6,244 bases of DNA. Origin: Actinomycetes bacterium (GTDB lineage: Bacteria; Actinomycetota; Acidimicrobiia; Acidimicrobiales; Microtrichaceae). The notes under the pieces are model-generated. The model searched no databases, was not told the origin of the DNA, and was given only the letters and a program-made list of their open reading frames with translations. A program made the position numbers and the translations under genes. The DNA lies in assembly GCA_023450775.1 (NCBI GenBank), contig JAEXGP010000278.1, forward strand, positions 1 to 6,244, read 5' to 3'. Positions 4,130-6,244 of this stretch are shown one piece after another (the first letter of the stretch is position 1; every line of letters begins with the position of its first letter).

Positions 4130-6088
4130 ATGGCTTCTCTCCCTGAGCGGGACCGGCCCTGGCTGATGCGGACCTACTCCGGTCACTCCACGGCCAAGGC
4201 GTCCAACGAGCTGTACCGGACCAACCTGGCCAAGGGCCAGACCGGCCTGTCGATCGCCTTCGACCTGCCGACGCAGACCGGCTACGACCCCGACCACGTG
4301 CTCGCGCGGGGCGAGGTGGGCAAGGTCGGCGTCCCGGTCGCCCACCTGGGCCACATGCGCACGCTGCTCGACGGCATCCCGCCGGGCGAGATGAACACGT
4401 CGATGACGATCAACGCGACGGCCGCCTGGCTGCTCGGGTTGTACGTCGCCAACGCCGCCGAGCAGAACGTGGACAGCACGGCGCTGCGGGGCACGACGCA
4501 GAACGACATCGTCAAGGAGTACCTGTCGCGCGGGACCTACATCTTCCCGCCCGGGCACAGCCGCCGGCTGATCGTCGACATGTTCGCGTTCTGCAACGAG
4601 CACATCCCCAAGTGGAACCCCATGAACGTGTGCTCGTACCACCTGCAGGAAGCCGGCGCGACGCCGGTGCAGGAGATCGCGTACTCGCTCGCCTGCGCCG
4701 TCGGCGTGCTCGACGCGGTCCGGGAGTCGGGCCAGGTCCCCGAGGACCGCATGGCCGACGTCGTCGCGTCGGTCAGCTTCTTCGTGAACGCGGGCATCCG
4801 CTTCGTGGAGGAGATCGCCAAGATGCGGACCTTCACCAAGATGTGGGACCGGATCACGGCTGAGCGCTACGGCGTCACCGACCCCAAGGCCCGCCGGTTC
4901 CGCTACGGCGTGCAGGTCAACTCGCTGGGCCTGACCGAGGCGCAGCCCGAGAACAACGTGCAGCGCATCGTCCTCGAGGCGCTCGGCGTGACGATGTCGC
5001 GCGACGCCCGCGCCCGGTCGCTGCAGCTGCCGGCGTGGAACGAGGCGCTCGGGCTGCCGCGTCCGTGGGACCAGCAGTGGTCGCTGCGCATCCAGCAGGT
5101 GCTGGCGCTCGAGACCGACCTGCTCGAGTACCCGGACCTCTTCGAGGGCAGCCACGTCATGGAGGCGCTGACCACGGACCTGGAGGACGCCGCCCAGGCG
5201 GAGCTCGACGACGTGCTCGCCCTCGGGGGTGCCTTCGAGGCCATCGACGAGCTCAAGGGGCGGCTCGTCCGCTCCCACACCGAGCGGATGCGGCGGATCG
5301 AGTCGGGTGACCTCACGGTGATCGGCGTCAACGCGTTCACGGAGACGGCCGAGTCGCCGCTGGCGGGCGACGACTCGATCATGAAGGTCGACCCGGCCGT
5401 GCAGGACGAGATGATCAACGACGTCCGCGAGTGGCGGGCGGCCCGGGACCAGGCCGAGGTCGACCGGGCGCTCGCGGAGCTCGAGCGGGTGGCCCGCACC
5501 GACGAGAACATCATGCCGGCGACGATCGAGCTGGCTCGGGCCGGCGGCACGACCGGCGAGTGGGCCGACCGCCTGCGCGAGGTGTTCGGCGAGTACCGCG
5601 CCCCGACCGGCGTGGCCGCAGCGGCGGGCGTGGCCGGCGGCTCCGACGGCCTGCGGGCCCTCTCCGAGCGGCTCCGCAACGTCGAGGGCGGTCCGCCCCG
5701 GTTCCTGGTCGCCAAGCCCGGCCTGGACGGCCACTCCAACGGCGCCGAGCAGATCGCCGTCGCCGCCCGCGATGCCGGCATGGAGGTCATCTACCAGGGC
5801 ATCCGCCTGACGCCCGAGCAGATCGCCGCCGCGGCGCGCGACGAGGACGTGGACGTGGTCGGCCTGTCGATCCTGTCGGGGTCGCACCTGGAGCTGGTGC
5901 CCGAGGTCGTCCGGCTGCTCCGCGAGGCCCGTGTCACCGCGCCCGTGGTAGCGGGTGGCATCATCCCCGAGGACGACCGACCCAAGCTCCTGGAGGACGG
6001 CGTGGCCGCGGTGTTCACGCCCAAGGACTTCGAGCTCACCCGCATCATCACCGAGATCGCCGACCTCGCCCTGGCCGAACGGGACTAG
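4130..6088 (+). CDS. ecm: Ethylmalonyl-CoA mutase (MeaA/Ecm), adenosylcobalamin-dependent
   Basis: This 652-residue protein converts (2R)-ethylmalonyl-CoA to (2S)-methylsuccinyl-CoA in the ethylmalonyl-CoA pathway of acetyl-CoA assimilation, in the cytoplasm. It holds both parts in one chain: a substrate-binding barrel (about 10-490) and a C-terminal B12 domain (about 525-650) with D533-G-H535-S-N-G538, SIL (580-582) and GG (609-610), the DxHxxG...SxL...GG base-off signature. The barrel follows the ethylmalonyl rather than methylmalonyl pattern: RTYSGHSTA (14-22) where methylmalonyl-CoA mutase has RPYAGFSTA, LPTQTGYD (46-53) in place of LPTHRGYD, and NSLGLTEAQPENN. H171 in CSYHLQEAGA corresponds to the catalytic His244 of methylmalonyl-CoA mutase. 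Length agrees with Streptomyces MeaA. The ATG at 4130 gives MASLPERDRPWLMRTYSG, matching the family's N terminus; no in-frame start lies close upstream. No Shine-Dalgarno stands at normal distance, and an out-of-frame ATG lies at 4123. Other pathway genes are not visible. Confidence 0.95.
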   Translation: MASLPERDRPWLMRTYSGHSTAKASNELYRTNLAKGQTGLSIAFDLPTQTGYDPDHVLARGEVGKVGVPVAHLGHMRTLLDGIPPGEMNTSMTINATAAWLLGLYVANAAEQNVDSTALRGTTQNDIVKEYLSRGTYIFPPGHSRRLIVDMFAFCNEHIPKWNPMNVCSYHLQEAGATPVQEIAYSLACAVGVLDAVRESGQVPEDRMADVVASVSFFVNAGIRFVEEIAKMRTFTKMWDRITAERYGVTDPKARRFRYGVQVNSLGLTEAQPENNVQRIVLEALGVTMSRDARARSLQLPAWNEALGLPRPWDQQWSLRIQQVLALETDLLEYPDLFEGSHVMEALTTDLEDAAQAELDDVLALGGAFEAIDELKGRLVRSHTERMRRIESGDLTVIGVNAFTETAESPLAGDDSIMKVDPAVQDEMINDVREWRAARDQAEVDRALAELERVARTDENIMPATIELARAGGTTGEWADRLREVFGEYRAPTGVAAAAGVAGGSDGLRALSERLRNVEGGPPRFLVAKPGLDGHSNGAEQIAVAARDAGMEVIYQGIRLTPEQIAAAARDEDVDVVGLSILSGSHLELVPEVVRLLREARVTAPVVAGGIIPEDDRPKLLEDGVAAVFTPKDFELTRIITEIADLALAERD

Positions 6089-6090
6089 TC

Positions 6091-6109
6091 CCGCCGGTCC
6101 CCGGGGCGG
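6091..6109. terminator. GC hairpin after the mutase stop
   Basis: CCGCC (6091-6095) and GGCGG (6105-6109) form a short GC stem 2 bp after the stop codon, with the self-complementary CCCCGGGG inside. The stop itself lies in the palindrome GGGACTAGTCCC (6081-6092). No T-run follows, so termination is only a possibility and readthrough into the next gene is equally likely. Confidence 0.25.
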
Positions 6110-6124
6110 CGGCCGAACTGACCA

Positions 6125-6129
6125 AGAGG
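6125..6129 (+). promoter_or_regulatory. Upstream ribosome-site-like AGAGG before two early ATGs
   Basis: AGAGG precedes the ATG at 6135 by 5 bp and the ATG at 6139 by 9 bp. The first opens only a six-residue frame (MNVHVP) ending at 6155. The second is in frame with the gene at 6178 and would extend it by 13 residues. It is therefore either an alternative start signal or a leader-peptide signal. Confidence 0.3.
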
Positions 6130-6177
6130 CAGCGATGAATGTTCACGTCCCGTGACCCCCGAGCCGATGGGAGAGCC

Positions 6178-6244
6178 ATGGTCGACGCTCGTGTGATCGC
6201 GCTCGTGCTCGGCGTCGTCGGCCTCGCCTTCGGCGTCGCCGCCC
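6178..6244 (+). CDS. N terminus of a membrane or exported protein (runs off right edge)
   Basis: An ATG at 6178 follows GGGAG (6169-6173) by 4 bp and opens a frame that remains open to the window end, giving 22 codons: MVDARVIALVLGVVGLAFGVAA. After a short charged start the rest is a continuous hydrophobic stretch, so the protein begins with a signal peptide, signal anchor or transmembrane helix. Nothing more can be said about its function. An in-frame ATG at 6139 with AGAGG 9 bp upstream would add MFTSRDPRADGRA in front; I prefer 6178 because of its closer ribosome site. The gene starts 89 bp after the mutase stop on the same strand and might be co-transcribed. Confidence 0.6.
   Translation, partial: MVDARVIALVLGVVGLAFGVAA

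Noticed and set aside
3772..4131. A 119-codon minus-strand frame covering the intergenic region
   Set aside because: Arg/Gly/Ala-rich, no ribosome site, no recognisable motif, and it overlaps the promoter-like island.
3854..5887. A 677-codon open frame on the minus strand
   Set aside because: It is antisense to the mutase and has the same His/Arg/Val/Gly-rich low-complexity composition. No domain is recognisable.
1..6244. Defence, mobile-element or biosynthetic cluster system
   Set aside because: No transposase, integrase, nuclease, toxin, reverse transcriptase, CRISPR repeat or cluster-type synthase is visible. The genes read as ordinary metabolic and envelope genes.

Overview
This 6.2 kb window is GC-rich (roughly 70% by eye) and comes from a bacterial chromosome, most likely an actinomycete. 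Three things point there: an ethylmalonyl-CoA mutase that closely follows the Streptomyces MeaA pattern, a metallo-beta-lactamase-fold hydrolase of the type found with mycothiol-dependent formaldehyde oxidation, and a lipoprotein of the tripeptidyl-aminopeptidase (TAP) family. The overall style and the small two-helix membrane protein also fit Acidimicrobiia, but that narrower placement is only an impression. I see no phage, plasmid, insertion sequence, CRISPR array, tRNA or rRNA.

Layout. Positions 1-325 hold the start of a minus-strand hotdog-fold thioesterase-like gene that runs off the left edge. A 141-bp divergent intergenic stretch with short repeats and a palindromic candidate operator separates it from an AhpD/carboxymuconolactone-decarboxylase-like gene (467-946, plus). 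Next come a secreted TAP-family alpha/beta hydrolase lipoprotein (1029-2774, plus) and, 42 bp on, a metallo-beta-lactamase-fold hydrolase (2817-3440, plus). A convergent small membrane protein gene (3501-3761, minus) follows. A 368-bp region without a convincing gene (3762-4129) contains a locally AT-rich island and a good match to a sigma-28/WhiG-type promoter pointing right. It leads to the adenosylcobalamin-dependent ethylmalonyl-CoA mutase (4130-6088, plus), and the window closes with the first codons of a gene for a membrane or exported protein (from 6178).

How the genes may work together. The hydrolase pair at 1029-3440 could be one transcript. The other genes look like separate housekeeping or accessory-metabolism units: acyl-CoA chemistry (thioesterase-like, ethylmalonyl-CoA mutase), redox or thiol chemistry (AhpD-like, MBL-fold) and peptide or ester hydrolysis outside the cell (TAP). 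The mutase serves the ethylmalonyl-CoA pathway for acetyl-CoA assimilation, but its usual pathway partners are not visible here.

I found no convincing new multi-gene system. The items most worth a second look are the intergenic region before the mutase (sigma-28-like promoter, nested inverted repeats, no Shine-Dalgarno at the mutase start), the AhpD-like protein that keeps CxxC but lacks both histidines of AhpD, and the extra C-terminal module on the TAP-family hydrolase.
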